Of a DNA stretch of 64,000 bases, positions 24,185 to 33,072 are shown in pieces. Position numbers and translations under genes: made by a program. The notes beneath the pieces were generated by a model. The model saw only the letters and a program-made list of their open reading frames with translations. It did no database searches and had not been told where the DNA came from. This stretch comes from Streptomyces sp. ICC1 (lineage in GTDB: Bacteria > Actinomycetota > Actinomycetes > Streptomycetales > Streptomycetaceae), in the NCBI RefSeq assembly GCF_003287935.1, contig NZ_CP030287.1, forward strand, positions 682,001 to 746,000, written 5' to 3'. Positions within the stretch are counted from its first letter, which is position 1. Each line of letters opens with the position of its first letter.

Positions 24185-25651
24185 TCACCCCTTGCTGCTC
24201 TTCAATACGGCTTCCATGACGGCCTTGGCAACGGGTGCGGCGAGACCGGCACCGGAGATGTCCTCGCGGTCCGCGCTGCTGTCCTCGATCACGACGGCGA
24301 CGGCGACGGGCGAGGAGCCGTCGGGGTTCTCGGCGTAGGAGATGAACCAGGCGTACGGGCGCTTCTTGTTGCCCTCGCCGTGCTGGGCGGTGCCGGTCTT
24401 GCCGCCGACGACGGTGCCCCTGATCTTGGCGGTGGTGCCGGTGCCCTTCTCGACGACGTTGACCATCATCTCCTGGAGCTTCTTCGCGTTGTCCGCGGAG
24501 AGGGGCCGGCTCATTTCCTGCGGCTCGTGCTTCTCGATGACGTCGAGGCCGGGCGATTCCAGCTGGTTGACCATGTACGGCTTCATCAGCTTGCCGTCGT
24601 TGGCGATGGCGGCGGTGACCATGGCCATCTGCAGCGGGGTGGCGGCCGTGTTGAACTGGCCGATGGAGCTGAGGGCGTTGCCGTCCTTGCCCATGGTCTT
24701 GTCGTAGACGCTGGCGAAGGCGCGGACCGGCGTGTCGATCTTGTCGTTGTTGAAGCCGAACTTCTCCGCGGTCTTGACCATGTTGTCCCGCGTCACCTTG
24801 TCGCCCATGTTGGCGAAGACGGAGTTGCAGGAGACGCGCAGGGCCTCGTTGAGGCTGGCCTTCCCGCACCCCGAGGCGTGGTTGATCAGCTCGGTCTTGG
24901 TGCCCGGCAGGATGTACGGGTCGAGGGTGTCGGTCGGCGCGTTGATGTCCGTGACGACCCCGTTCTCCAGGGCCGCCGCCGCGGTGACCACCTTGAAGGT
25001 GGAGCCGGGCGGGTAGGTCTCGCGCAGGGCGCGGTTGACCAGCTTCTTGTCCTCGCTGTCCTTGAGCTCGACCCAGGACTTCTCGTCGGCCTTCGAGTTG
25101 CCGGCGAAGGACGTCGGGTCGTACGAGGGGGTGCTGACCAGGGCGAGGATCGCGCCGGTGCGCGGGTCGATCGCCACGGCCGCGCCCTTCTTGGTCCCGA
25201 GCGCGTCGAACGCGGCCTTCTGCGCGGCGGAGTTCAGCGTGGTGACGACGTTGCCGCCCTGCTTCTTCTCGCCGGTGAACATGCCGATGGTGCGGTCGAA
25301 GAAGAGCCGGTCGTCGTTGCCGGTGAGGATGCCGTCCTCGAGGGACTCCAGCTGCGTGGAGCCGAAGGCCTGCGAGGCGTAGCCGGTCACCGGGGACCAG
25401 AGCGGGCCGTCGAGGTAGGTCCGCTTGAACTTGTAGTCGCTGCCGTCGGTGACGGCGGAGCCGGTGATCGGGTTGCCCTCGACGATGATGTTGCCGCGCT
25501 CGGTGGCGTACTGGGCGATCTGGACCCGGCGGTTCTCCTTGCGGGTGCTCAGCTCTTCCGCCTTGACGTACTGGAGCCAGTTGGTCCGCACGAGCAGTGC
25601 CAGGACGAGCAGCCCGCAGAAGATCGAGATGCGGCGCAGGGGCTTGTTCAT
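24185..25651 (-). CDS. pbpA: Class B penicillin-binding protein (PBP2-like transpeptidase)
   Basis: A 488-residue transpeptidase with a short cytoplasmic N-terminus, one membrane anchor (about 8-25), and a periplasmic domain. Active-site motifs are STFK (S217-K220), SCN (S274-N276) and KTG in VVGGKTGTAQHGEG. It is shorter than PBP3-type enzymes and lacks a C-terminal PASTA domain, as expected for actinobacterial PbpA. Its ATG overlaps the stop of the upstream rodA/ftsW gene (ATGA), so synthase and transpeptidase are made as a coupled pair. A 215-base gap follows before pknB. Confidence 0.95.
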   Translation of the reverse strand: MNKPLRRISIFCGLLVLALLVRTNWLQYVKAEELSTRKENRRVQIAQYATERGNIIVEGNPITGSAVTDGSDYKFKRTYLDGPLWSPVTGYASQAFGSTQLESLEDGILTGNDDRLFFDRTIGMFTGEKKQGGNVVTTLNSAAQKAAFDALGTKKGAAVAIDPRTGAILALVSTPSYDPTSFAGNSKADEKSWVELKDSEDKKLVNRALRETYPPGSTFKVVTAAAALENGVVTDINAPTDTLDPYILPGTKTELINHASGCGKASLNEALRVSCNSVFANMGDKVTRDNMVKTAEKFGFNNDKIDTPVRAFASVYDKTMGKDGNALSSIGQFNTAATPLQMAMVTAAIANDGKLMKPYMVNQLESPGLDVIEKHEPQEMSRPLSADNAKKLQEMMVNVVEKGTGTTAKIRGTVVGGKTGTAQHGEGNKKRPYAWFISYAENPDGSSPVAVAVVIEDSSADREDISGAGLAAPVAKAVMEAVLKSSKG

Positions 25652-27072
25652 GACGGGCGGACCACCTGGGTCATCTCGGAGTCGGGGGACGGTGCCGGGG
25701 CCGGGGCAGGGCGGCGTGCGGTGTCGCTGATCCGGATGAGGATGGCGATGAGGATCCAGTTCGCGAGGACGGACGAGCCGCCCGCGGCGAGGAAGGGCAT
25801 CGTCATGCCGGTGAGGGGGATGAGGCCCATGACTCCGCCGGCGACGACGAAGATCTGGAGCGCGAAGGCGCCGGAGAGGCCGATCGCGAAGAGCTTGCCG
25901 AAGGGGTCGCGGGCGGCGAGGGCGGTGCGCACGCCCCGCTCGATGATCAGGCCGTAGAGCAGGAGGAAGGCCATGACCCCGGCGAGCCCGAGCTCCTCGC
26001 CGACGGTGGAGAAGATGAAGTCGGAGTTGGCGGCGAACCCGATGAGGTCGGAGTTGCCCTGGCCCCAGCCGGTGCCGAGGACCCCGCCGGAGCCGAAGCT
26101 CATGATCGACTGGCCGACCTGCTCGCAGGCGCCGGACTTCTGGTAGCAGGCGAAGGGGTCGAGCCAAGCGGTGACGCGGGCCTTGACGTGGCTCGCGGTG
26201 GCGCCGACGACGGCCGCGCCGCCCACGCTCATCAGCAGGCCGATGACGATCCAGCTGGTGCGCTCGGTGGCGACGTACAGCATGATCACGAACATGCCGA
26301 AGAAGAGCAGCGAGGTGCCGAGGTCGTTCTCGAAGACGAGGACGAGCAGGCTCATGCCCCAGATCATCAGGATCGGGCCGAGGTCGCGGCCGCGCGGCAG
26401 GTAGAGGCCCATGAAGCGGCGGCTGGCCAGCGCCAGGGCGTCGCGTTTGACCATCAGGTAGCCCGCGAAGAAGATCGCGATGACGATCTTCGCGAACTCG
26501 CCGGGCTGGATCGAGAACCCGCCGACGCTGATCCAGATCTTGGCGCCGAAGACGTCGGCGCCGAGGCCCGGGACGACCGGCAGGATCAGCAGCACGAGCG
26601 AGGCGGCCATCGAGATGTAGGTGAACCGCTGGAGGACCCGGTGGTCCTTCAGGATCAGCAGCACGGCGGCGAACATCGCGATGGCGAGCGCCGTGTACAG
26701 CATCTGCTGGGGCGCCGACTCGGAGAACACCCCGTAGCGGCGCTTGGCGGTGTTCTGCAGCCGCGGGGACTGGTCGAGTCGCCAGATCAGCACCAGGCCC
26801 AGCCCGTTGAGGAGCGTGGCGAGCGGCAGCAGCAGCGGGTCGGCGTACTTGGCGTAGCGGCGTACGACGAGGTGGGCGATGCCCGCCAGGACGCCGAGGC
26901 CGAGACCGTAGGTGAGCATGCCCGGGGGCAGCTTCCCGTGGATCGACAGGCCCGCGTTGGCGTAGGCGAAGATCGGGATGACCACGGCGAAGGCGAGCAG
27001 CAGGAGCTCGGTGTTCCGCCGGCTCGGCAGCTCGATGGCGCCGATGGTGGTCGTGTTGGTGACAACGCTCAT
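25648..27072 (-). CDS. rodA: SEDS-family peptidoglycan glycosyltransferase (RodA/FtsW)
   Basis: A 474-residue polytopic membrane protein of the SEDS family that polymerises lipid II. Ten-odd hydrophobic helices are visible. Characteristic segments are VGGFSIQPGEFAKIVIAIFF, VFENDLGTSLLFFGMFVIML and FGSGGVLGTGWGQGNSDLIG, with TGMTMPFLAAGGSSVLANW near the C-terminus. Position beside PbpA and the PknB/PP2C/FHA genes supports RodA/FtsW assignment; either name is used in streptomycetes. It is 31 bases from the phosphatase gene. Confidence 0.93.
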   Translation of the reverse strand: MSVVTNTTTIGAIELPSRRNTELLLLAFAVVIPIFAYANAGLSIHGKLPPGMLTYGLGLGVLAGIAHLVVRRYAKYADPLLLPLATLLNGLGLVLIWRLDQSPRLQNTAKRRYGVFSESAPQQMLYTALAIAMFAAVLLILKDHRVLQRFTYISMAASLVLLILPVVPGLGADVFGAKIWISVGGFSIQPGEFAKIVIAIFFAGYLMVKRDALALASRRFMGLYLPRGRDLGPILMIWGMSLLVLVFENDLGTSLLFFGMFVIMLYVATERTSWIVIGLLMSVGGAAVVGATASHVKARVTAWLDPFACYQKSGACEQVGQSIMSFGSGGVLGTGWGQGNSDLIGFAANSDFIFSTVGEELGLAGVMAFLLLYGLIIERGVRTALAARDPFGKLFAIGLSGAFALQIFVVAGGVMGLIPLTGMTMPFLAAGGSSVLANWILIAILIRISDTARRPAPAPAPSPDSEMTQVVRPS

Positions 27073-27103
27073 GGTGTGGCAGGCCCCCTGTGCCCGCGTA
27101 TGT

Positions 27104-28582
27104 CTACTGCTTCTCGCACAGGCCGACGACCTGCTGCTCGGCGGCGGTCAGGGCGGGGCCGGGCGTCTGGTTGCCCTGCGCCTCGGCGGCGCGCCGCTCC
27201 TCGTCCTTCTTGCACGCGGAGGCCTGGGTGCCGAGCTGGTCGATCTTCTCGCGGGCACCGTCGAGGCTGCTCTCGCTGATGGTCGCCTCGACCTGCTTGC
27301 GCTTGAAGGCCGGCAGGTACTTCAGTTCGATGTCGGGGCGGTCGGTCTCCACCTTGGAGAGCTCCAGGGGGCCGAGCTTCTGGCTGATGCCGCGGAACAG
27401 CGCGACGTGCTCGCCCTTGACGCCCACGTAGAACTGCGTCTGCGTCCAGCGGTAGCCCGCGTACAGACCGCCGCCGAGGAGTCCGAGGACCACCAGCAGG
27501 GTCAGCGTGCGCGTGGTCCACTTGCGGCCCTTGCCGCGCCGCCGGCGCGGGTGGTCGTACGTGTCCTCGTACCCCGCGTCGCCGTCGTACGGGTCGGCTT
27601 CGCCGAAGCCGCCGTACCCGCCGCCGGCTCCGCCGCCCTGTCCCTGGGCGCCGTACCCGCCGTACCCGGGGGCCTCTCCGCTGCCGGGGGGCCCGAAGGC
27701 GCCCGCGGGCGGGGGGGCCTGGCGGCCGAGCCCGGAGGCGCGGCCGGCGGGCGTCTGCATGGCGTTGCCGCCGTCGAAGAACTGGTGGTGCTGGTTCTCG
27801 GCGACCGCGCCGACGACGACCGGGGTGTCGTTGACCTGTGCGGCCAGGGTGTCGCCGCTGTCGGTGTCGAGGACGTCGGCCACGATGCAGGTGATGTTGT
27901 CGGGGCCGCCGCCGCGCAGCGCGAGCTGGATGAGCGAGGCCACGGTCTCGCGCGGGCCGTGGTAGTCGGCGAGGGTCTCTTCCAGGGTCTGGTGGGAGAC
28001 CACGCCGGAGAGCCCGTCGGAGCAGATCAGATAGCGGTCGCCGACGCGGACCTCGCGGATGGAGAGGTCGGGTTCGACGATGTCGCCGCTGCCGAGCGCT
28101 CTCATCAGGAGGGAGCGCTGCGGGTGCGTGGTGGCTTCCTCCTCCGTGATCCGGCCCTCGTCGACGAGGCGCTGCACCCAGGTGTGGTCCTGGGTGATCT
28201 GCGTGAGGATGCCGTCACGGAGCAGGTAGGCGCGGGAGTCCCCGACGTGGACCAGGCCGAGGCGCTGGCCCGTCCACAGGAGGGCGGTGAGCGTGGTGCC
28301 CATGCCCTCGAGCTGGGGGTCCTCCTCGACCATGGCGCGCAACTGGTCGTTAGCGCGCTGCACCGCCGTGCTGAGCGCGGTGAGCATGTCGGAGCCCGGG
28401 ACGTCGTCGTCGAGCTGGACGAGGGCGGAGATCACCTCGGAGCTGGCGACTTCACCGGCGGCCTGGCCGCCCATGCCGTCGGCGATCGCGAGGAGGCGCG
28501 GCCCGGCGTAGCCGGAGTCCTCGTTCCCCTCCCGGATCATGCCCTTGTGCGATCCGGCGGCGAACCGCAGGGACAGACTCAT
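27104..28582 (-). CDS. PP2C-family Ser/Thr phosphatase (PstP)
   Basis: A 492-residue membrane phosphatase that reverses PknB-type phosphorylation. The PP2C domain (1-240) shows NEDSGYAG, LLAIADGMGGQAAGEVASS, LVHVGDSRAYLLRDG, ICSDGLSGVVSHQTL and GGPDNITCIVADV, covering the metal-binding aspartates. A long Gly/Pro/Tyr-rich linker leads to a basic RRRRGKGRK stop-transfer, one helix (TLTLLVVLGLLGGGLYAGY), and an extracytoplasmic domain of about 130 residues with two cysteines near its end. ATG 28582 gives the usual MSLSLRFAAGSHKG start; an in-frame start at 28645 would add 21 residues. Confidence 0.94.
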   Translation of the reverse strand: MSLSLRFAAGSHKGMIREGNEDSGYAGPRLLAIADGMGGQAAGEVASSEVISALVQLDDDVPGSDMLTALSTAVQRANDQLRAMVEEDPQLEGMGTTLTALLWTGQRLGLVHVGDSRAYLLRDGILTQITQDHTWVQRLVDEGRITEEEATTHPQRSLLMRALGSGDIVEPDLSIREVRVGDRYLICSDGLSGVVSHQTLEETLADYHGPRETVASLIQLALRGGGPDNITCIVADVLDTDSGDTLAAQVNDTPVVVGAVAENQHHQFFDGGNAMQTPAGRASGLGRQAPPPAGAFGPPGSGEAPGYGGYGAQGQGGGAGGGYGGFGEADPYDGDAGYEDTYDHPRRRRGKGRKWTTRTLTLLVVLGLLGGGLYAGYRWTQTQFYVGVKGEHVALFRGISQKLGPLELSKVETDRPDIELKYLPAFKRKQVEATISESSLDGAREKIDQLGTQASACKKDEERRAAEAQGNQTPGPALTAAEQQVVGLCEKQ

Positions 28583-28729
28583 GCGCACCTGCCCTGTCGA
28601 CGACGCTGCCTCCGGGTACAACCGGTCTCGAGCCACACTGCCCACCCTCCGGTCGGGAGCGCGCTCGGGTCCGTGTCCCCGGTGGGACGGACCGCTGCGG
28701 CTCGCTCGCTCCGCTCGCTCATTCTCGTA

Positions 28730-29233
28730 CTACTTCCGCAGCTCGATGACGGTCTTGCCGATGCGGATCGGGGCGCCCGGCGGAATGGGCGTCGGAGTGG
28801 TCAGCCGGGTCCGGTCGAGATACGTGCCGTTGGTGGACCCGAGATCCTCGACGATCCACTGACCGTCACGGTCGGGATAGATCCTGGCATGCCTGCTGGA
28901 GGCGTAGTCGTCGTCCAGCACGATCGTGGAGTCGTGGGCGCGGCCCAAGGTGATCGTCTGGCCCGCGAGGGCCACCGTGGTACCCGTGAGGGTGCCCTCG
29001 GACACGACGAGCTTGGTCGGCGCACCGCGGCGCTGGCGCTGCTGCGGTGGAGCCGCCGCCTGGCGGCCCTGCTGCTGCGGGGCGCCGGTGGCGCTTTGGC
29101 CGCGCCGGGAACCGCGCTGCGTGACTCTCGTACCGAAGAGATCGCTGCGGATGACCTGGACGGCCACGATGACGAACAGCCACAGAACGGCCAGGAAACC
29201 CAACCGCATGACCGTCAGGGTCAGCTCTGACAT
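28730..29233 (-). CDS. FHA-domain protein FhaB
   Basis: A 167-residue protein with an N-terminal membrane helix (LGFLAVLWLFVIVAVQVI), a Gln/Arg/Ala-rich linker, and a C-terminal FHA domain (about 75-165) that binds phosphothreonine: TITLGRAHDSTIVLDDDYAS, SRHARIYPDRDG, DLGSTNGTYLDRTRL. The GR, SxxH and NG residues are intact. It corresponds to mycobacterial FhaB/FipA, a partner of PknB substrates in division. It lies ten bases after FhaA in the same transcript. Confidence 0.93.
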   Translation of the reverse strand: MSELTLTVMRLGFLAVLWLFVIVAVQVIRSDLFGTRVTQRGSRRGQSATGAPQQQGRQAAAPPQQRQRRGAPTKLVVSEGTLTGTTVALAGQTITLGRAHDSTIVLDDDYASSRHARIYPDRDGQWIVEDLGSTNGTYLDRTRLTTPTPIPPGAPIRIGKTVIELRK

Positions 29234-29243
29234 TGCCCCCGCT

Positions 29244-30092
29244 TCACCCTTCGGCTTGCCGATAAATGATGGTGGTGCTGCCCACGACGATCCGCGAACC
29301 GTCGCGGAGCGTAGCGCGGGTGGTGTGCTGCCCGTCCACCACGATGCCGTTGGTGGACCCTAGATCCTGGATCGTCGAGGGCGTTCCGGTCCGGATCTCA
29401 CAGTGCCGGCGCGAGACGCCGGGGTCGTCGATCCGCACATCGGCTTCGGTGCTTCGGCCGAGTACGAGCGTGGGGCGCGAGATCTGGTGGCGGGTGCCGT
29501 TGATCTCGATCCAGTGGCGTCGCACGGAGCCACCGGGGGACGCGGGAGCCGCGGGGCCCGGTCCGCCGGGAGCCGGCCGGCGCGCGCCGGGTCCGCCCGG
29601 GGGCGGTCCCGCCGGCATCGGCGGCGCGGAGACCGGGGGGTACCCGTAGCCGCCGGGCTGGGCCGGCGGGGCCTGGTGCCCCTGGCCCGGAGCCGGCTGG
29701 CCGGGGGCCTGGGAGGTGCTGGAGGCGAGCGTACGGCTGCGGACCCGGTAGAGCCCGGTGTCCAGGTCGTCCGCCTTCTCCAGCTGGACCTTGATGGTGC
29801 CCATGAAGCTGTAGCGCTGCTGCTTGGCGTAGTCGCGGACGAGGCCCGCGAGCTCGTCGCCGAGCTGGCCCGAGTAGGGGCTCAGGCGCTCGAAGTCGCC
29901 CGTGCTCAGCTCCACGATGAAGTCGTTCGGGACGACCGTCCGCTCCCGGTTCCAGATGGTCGCGTTGTTGTCGCACTCCCGCTGGAGGGCGCCGGCGATC
30001 TCCACCGGCTGGACCTCGGACTTGAACACCTTGGCGAAGGTGCCGTTCACCAGACCTTCGAGTCGCTGCTCGAACCGCTTCAGGACTCCCAT
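29244..30092 (-). CDS. DUF3662/FHA-domain protein FhaA
   Basis: A 282-residue protein. The N-terminal DUF3662 (FhaA_N, about 1-120: GVLKRFEQRLEGLVNGTFAK, VQPVEIAGALQRECDNNATI) is followed by a Pro/Gly/Ala-rich linker and a C-terminal FHA domain (RPTLVLGRSTEADVRIDDPG, VSRRHCEIRTGTPS, DLGSTNGIVVDGQHT). In mycobacteria FhaA binds phosphorylated MviN/MurJ and regulates wall synthesis. ATG 30092 is set by a strong GGAGGAGGTGCC site. It is the first gene of the minus-strand block; its promoter lies in the 290 bases shared with the divergent tRNA. Confidence 0.94.
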   Translation of the reverse strand: MGVLKRFEQRLEGLVNGTFAKVFKSEVQPVEIAGALQRECDNNATIWNRERTVVPNDFIVELSTGDFERLSPYSGQLGDELAGLVRDYAKQQRYSFMGTIKVQLEKADDLDTGLYRVRSRTLASSTSQAPGQPAPGQGHQAPPAQPGGYGYPPVSAPPMPAGPPPGGPGARRPAPGGPGPAAPASPGGSVRRHWIEINGTRHQISRPTLVLGRSTEADVRIDDPGVSRRHCEIRTGTPSTIQDLGSTNGIVVDGQHTTRATLRDGSRIVVGSTTIIYRQAEG

Positions 30093-30383
30093 GGGGCACC
30101 TCCTCCGTCGTTGTCGCCCTGTACTGCTTACTGATCGTATCCACGCATGGCGGATTCGGGTGGTTCCCCATCGGTCACGAGCCCAGGAGTGTTGGTCCTC
30201 ACAAGCGATCGTAGGGGCGCCCCGGGACAGTGTCCCGCACCTGGAGCCGAGTGCGGGAGGGGCGGTCCGCACGGGTGCCCCGGGGAGCACGGAAAGCGAT
30301 GTGAATCCACCCCCTCCGACGTGCTAATGTTCCGATGTCGCCAGGGGAACGGCCCGCAAGGGAAGAGCCACTGGTAGCCACTT
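30093..30383. promoter_or_regulatory. Divergent promoter region between fhaA and tRNA-Leu
   Basis: A 291-base noncoding stretch. It must carry the promoter of the FhaA-to-PknB transcript on the minus strand and that of the tRNA on the plus strand. I see no clear consensus boxes or repeats. Confidence 0.4.
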
Positions 30384-30466
30384 GCGCGAGTGGCGGAACG
30401 GCAGACGCGCTGGCTTCAGGTGCCAGTGTCCTTCGGGACGTGGGGGTTCAAATCCCCCCTCGCGCA
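30384..30466 (+). tRNA. tRNA-Leu (anticodon CAG)
   Basis: An 83-nt class II tRNA. Acceptor arms GCGCGAG (30384-30390) and CTCGCGC (30459-30465) pair fully, with A as discriminator. The anticodon arm CTGGC-TTCAGGT-GCCAG gives CAG. A variable arm (TGTCCTTCGGGACG) and the T arm GGGGG-TTCAAAT-CCCCC are present. CCA is not encoded. Decodes CUG, a very common leucine codon in this genome. Confidence 0.97.
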
Positions 30467-30667
30467 CTTGGAACACCGGTAAAAAAGTGTTCTTGGCAAC
30501 GACGAAACGGTCGTCATCGTAATCACGATGGCGACCGTTTTGCTTTGCCCGCGCGAACCGTACGAATCCGGGCCGGGCGGGGCGGGATGCGCCGGGAGAC
30601 TTTCGTTGGGCGGGGCGCGACGAAAGAGAGCAGACCGGGGTCGGCCGCGGTGTCTAGGGTCGGGCGC
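30467..30667. other. Noncoding stretch with a tRNA-downstream hairpin
   Basis: ACGGTCGTCATCGTAATC (approx. 30508-30525) and GATGGCGACCGT (30526-30537) can pair in part, followed by TTTTGCTTT, consistent with a factor-independent terminator for the tRNA. No gene is seen before the kinase start. Confidence 0.5.
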
Positions 30668-32359
30668 GTGGATGCGACGGCGAGAGCACGTGCGGGATGG
30701 GACTGGCTGAAGGGGCCCGAGCCCTGGACCCGGCGCACGCTGGCCGGGGACCTGGCGCTGGCGGCGGTACTGGCGCTGATGGGGCTCGGCGTCGAGGAGC
30801 TCGACAAGGGCTCCGGGATGCGGATGGCGGCCAGTGTCGTGGCCGTGGTGGTGCTGACCCTGCTGCGGCGGAGACTGCCCGTGCTCACGCTGGTGGCGGG
30901 CTCGGCGGTGGGCGTCTACCTGCCCGGGGCCTTCCTGGTGGCGATCCCGCTCGGCTGGTCGGCGGGGCGGCGCATCGTCGGCGTCGGGCGGGCGCTGGGC
31001 GCCTTCACCGCGGCCTTCGCGGCGACCATCGTCCTCAGCGTGGTCAAGGACTGGTCGCTGGGCCGCCCCGTGCTGATCCTCGTCTTCGGCACGCTCATGT
31101 TCCTGGCCATGGTGGTCATGCCCGGCCTGGCCAGCCGCTACTGGTCCCAGCGCAATACGCTGCTGCGCGCCCTCCAGGAGCGCAACGCCCAACTGCTGCG
31201 CGAGCGGGCGATGGTCGCCGGGCAGGCCCGGCTGCGCGAACGCCAGCGCATCGCCCAGGACATGCACGACAGCCTCGGCCACCAGCTCGCGCTGATCTCG
31301 GTGCACACCGGTGCGCTGGAGGTCGATCCGGTGCTGACCGACCGGCAGCGCGAGGCGGTGGGCGTGCTGCGGCAGGCCTCCGTCGCGGCCATGCACGAGC
31401 TGCGCGAGGTCGTCGGCATCCTGCGGGACGGGGTCGAGGCGCCGTCGGCGGAGGAGGCGCAGCCGGCCGCGCGCGGGGTGGCGGGCATCTCCGGGATCGT
31501 GGAGGCGGCACGGATCGCGGGGACCGACGTACGGCTCACCACGGCGGGGCGGCCCCGGCCGCTGGTCGCCGCGTGCGACCACGCGGCGTACCGGATCGCT
31601 CAGGAGGCGCTGACCAACGCCTACAAGCACGCTCCGGGGGCGCCGATCACGGTGGAACTGCGCTACGAGGACGACTCGCTGGTGGTGGAGATCGCCAACG
31701 GTCCGGCGGCCGGCCCGGGCGCCGGCGAGGTGGTGTCCGGCGGGCAGGGGCTGACGGGGCTGCGCGAACGGGCCCGGCTGGTCGGGGGCATGGTCTACGC
31801 GGGGGCCGCCGAGGACGGCGGTTTCCGGGTCGCCGGGGTGCTTCCGTACGGGAGCGAGCCGGCCGGGGCCCAGGAGAGCGGGGCCGGGGCGGTCGGACTG
31901 GGCGGGGTCGCCGACGACTTCGGGCAGCAGGTGCTGGGCATCGGCGCGGCGCCGGTGGACTGGGTCGCCGTCGACCGCAAGCTGCTGCGCGGGAACGGCC
32001 GGACCGGGGGCGTGGCGCTGGGCTGTGGGATCGCGGTCGCGGCCGTGGTGGTGCTGCTGATCGTGATCGGGGCGGCGGTGGCGCTGCTCGTGGGCTCGGT
32101 GAGCGACACGACGATCAGCCGGGCCGACTACGACGGGGTGCAGGTCGGCGAGGCGGAGGACGCGGTGCGTTCCCGGCTGCCGAGCGGGGACAGCATCCTG
32201 ACCGAGGGGCTCGACCGGAAGGGACCGCCGCGCCCGCAGGGCGCCGCGTGCGTGGCCCTGCTGGCGGACGATGATTCCGACTTGGGCAGCAACAGCGTTT
32301 TCCGGTTCTGCTTCAAGGACGGCAAGCTCGTCGACAAGCAGGCGTACCAGGCCGAGTAG
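30668..32359 (+). CDS. Sensor histidine kinase (HisKA_3) with C-terminal membrane/extracellular tail
   Basis: A 563-residue NarL-type sensor kinase from GTG 30668. Four to five N-terminal helices (about 25-155) precede the HisKA_3 dimerisation domain with phospho-acceptor His in RQRIAQDMHDSLGHQLALIS and an HATPase domain with RIAQEALTNAYKHAPG (N box) and GGQGLTGLRERARLVGG (G box). Unusually, the kinase core is followed by a linker, another membrane helix (about 450-480) and a polar tail of roughly 85 residues with two cysteines, apparently outside the cell. It is paired with the response regulator 10 bases downstream. Confidence 0.92.
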   Translation: MDATARARAGWDWLKGPEPWTRRTLAGDLALAAVLALMGLGVEELDKGSGMRMAASVVAVVVLTLLRRRLPVLTLVAGSAVGVYLPGAFLVAIPLGWSAGRRIVGVGRALGAFTAAFAATIVLSVVKDWSLGRPVLILVFGTLMFLAMVVMPGLASRYWSQRNTLLRALQERNAQLLRERAMVAGQARLRERQRIAQDMHDSLGHQLALISVHTGALEVDPVLTDRQREAVGVLRQASVAAMHELREVVGILRDGVEAPSAEEAQPAARGVAGISGIVEAARIAGTDVRLTTAGRPRPLVAACDHAAYRIAQEALTNAYKHAPGAPITVELRYEDDSLVVEIANGPAAGPGAGEVVSGGQGLTGLRERARLVGGMVYAGAAEDGGFRVAGVLPYGSEPAGAQESGAGAVGLGGVADDFGQQVLGIGAAPVDWVAVDRKLLRGNGRTGGVALGCGIAVAAVVVLLIVIGAAVALLVGSVSDTTISRADYDGVQVGEAEDAVRSRLPSGDSILTEGLDRKGPPRPQGAACVALLADDDSDLGSNSVFRFCFKDGKLVDKQAYQAE

Positions 32360-32369
32360 GGGAGCACGG

Positions 32370-33029
32370 GTGACAGCCAAGGTGATCCGCGTGGTGATCG
32401 CGGATGACGAGCCGCTGATCCGGGCCGGGATCAGGATGATCCTGACCTCGGCGGCGGACATCGAGGTCGTCGCGGAAGCGGCGAACGGCCGGGAGGCGGT
32501 GGAACTGGCCCGCGCGCACGGGCCGGACGTGGTGCTGCTCGACATCCAGATGCCGGTCATGGACGGGCTGACGGCACTGGACGAGCTCGGCCGGGCGGTG
32601 CCCGAGGTGCGGGCGCTGATCCTGACCACCTTCGGGGAGAAGGAGAACGTGCTGCGGGCCCTGAGCGGGGGCGGCGCGGGGTTCCTGCTGAAGGACTCGG
32701 CGCCCGGCGAGCTGATCGGCGCCGTGCGGGCGGCGGCGGCCGGGGACGCCTACCTGTCCCCGGCGGCGACCCGGCACGTGGTGGACCAGCTGGCGTCCGG
32801 GCAGTCCGCCGGGCGCGCCGAGGCGGCCCGGCGCCGGGTGGCGGAGCTGAGCGAACGCGAGCGCGGTGTACTGGCGTTGCTGGGGGAGGGGCTGTCGAAC
32901 GCGGACGCGGGCCGGCGGCTGCACATGAGCGAGGCGACGGTGAAGACGTACGTGAGCCGGATCCTGGCCAAGCTGGAGTGCGAGAACCGGGTTCAGGCGG
33001 CCCTGCTGGCCAGGGACGCCGGGCTCTAG
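32370..33029 (+). CDS. NarL/FixJ response regulator
   Basis: A 219-residue regulator from GTG 32370 (site AGGGGAG). The receiver (1-120) has VVIADDEPLIRAG, phospho-Asp in VVLLDIQMPVMDG, LTTFGEKENV and GFLLKDSAP. The LuxR-type helix-turn-helix (about 150-215) has LSERERGVLALLGEGLSNAD and SEATVKTYVSRILAKLECEN. It forms a two-component pair with the preceding histidine kinase; target genes unknown. Confidence 0.94.
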   Translation: MTAKVIRVVIADDEPLIRAGIRMILTSAADIEVVAEAANGREAVELARAHGPDVVLLDIQMPVMDGLTALDELGRAVPEVRALILTTFGEKENVLRALSGGGAGFLLKDSAPGELIGAVRAAAAGDAYLSPAATRHVVDQLASGQSAGRAEAARRRVAELSERERGVLALLGEGLSNADAGRRLHMSEATVKTYVSRILAKLECENRVQAALLARDAGL

Positions 33030-33072
33030 GTACGGTCTGGGCCGAACCGATGGTGATCAGGGGGCGGAACGC

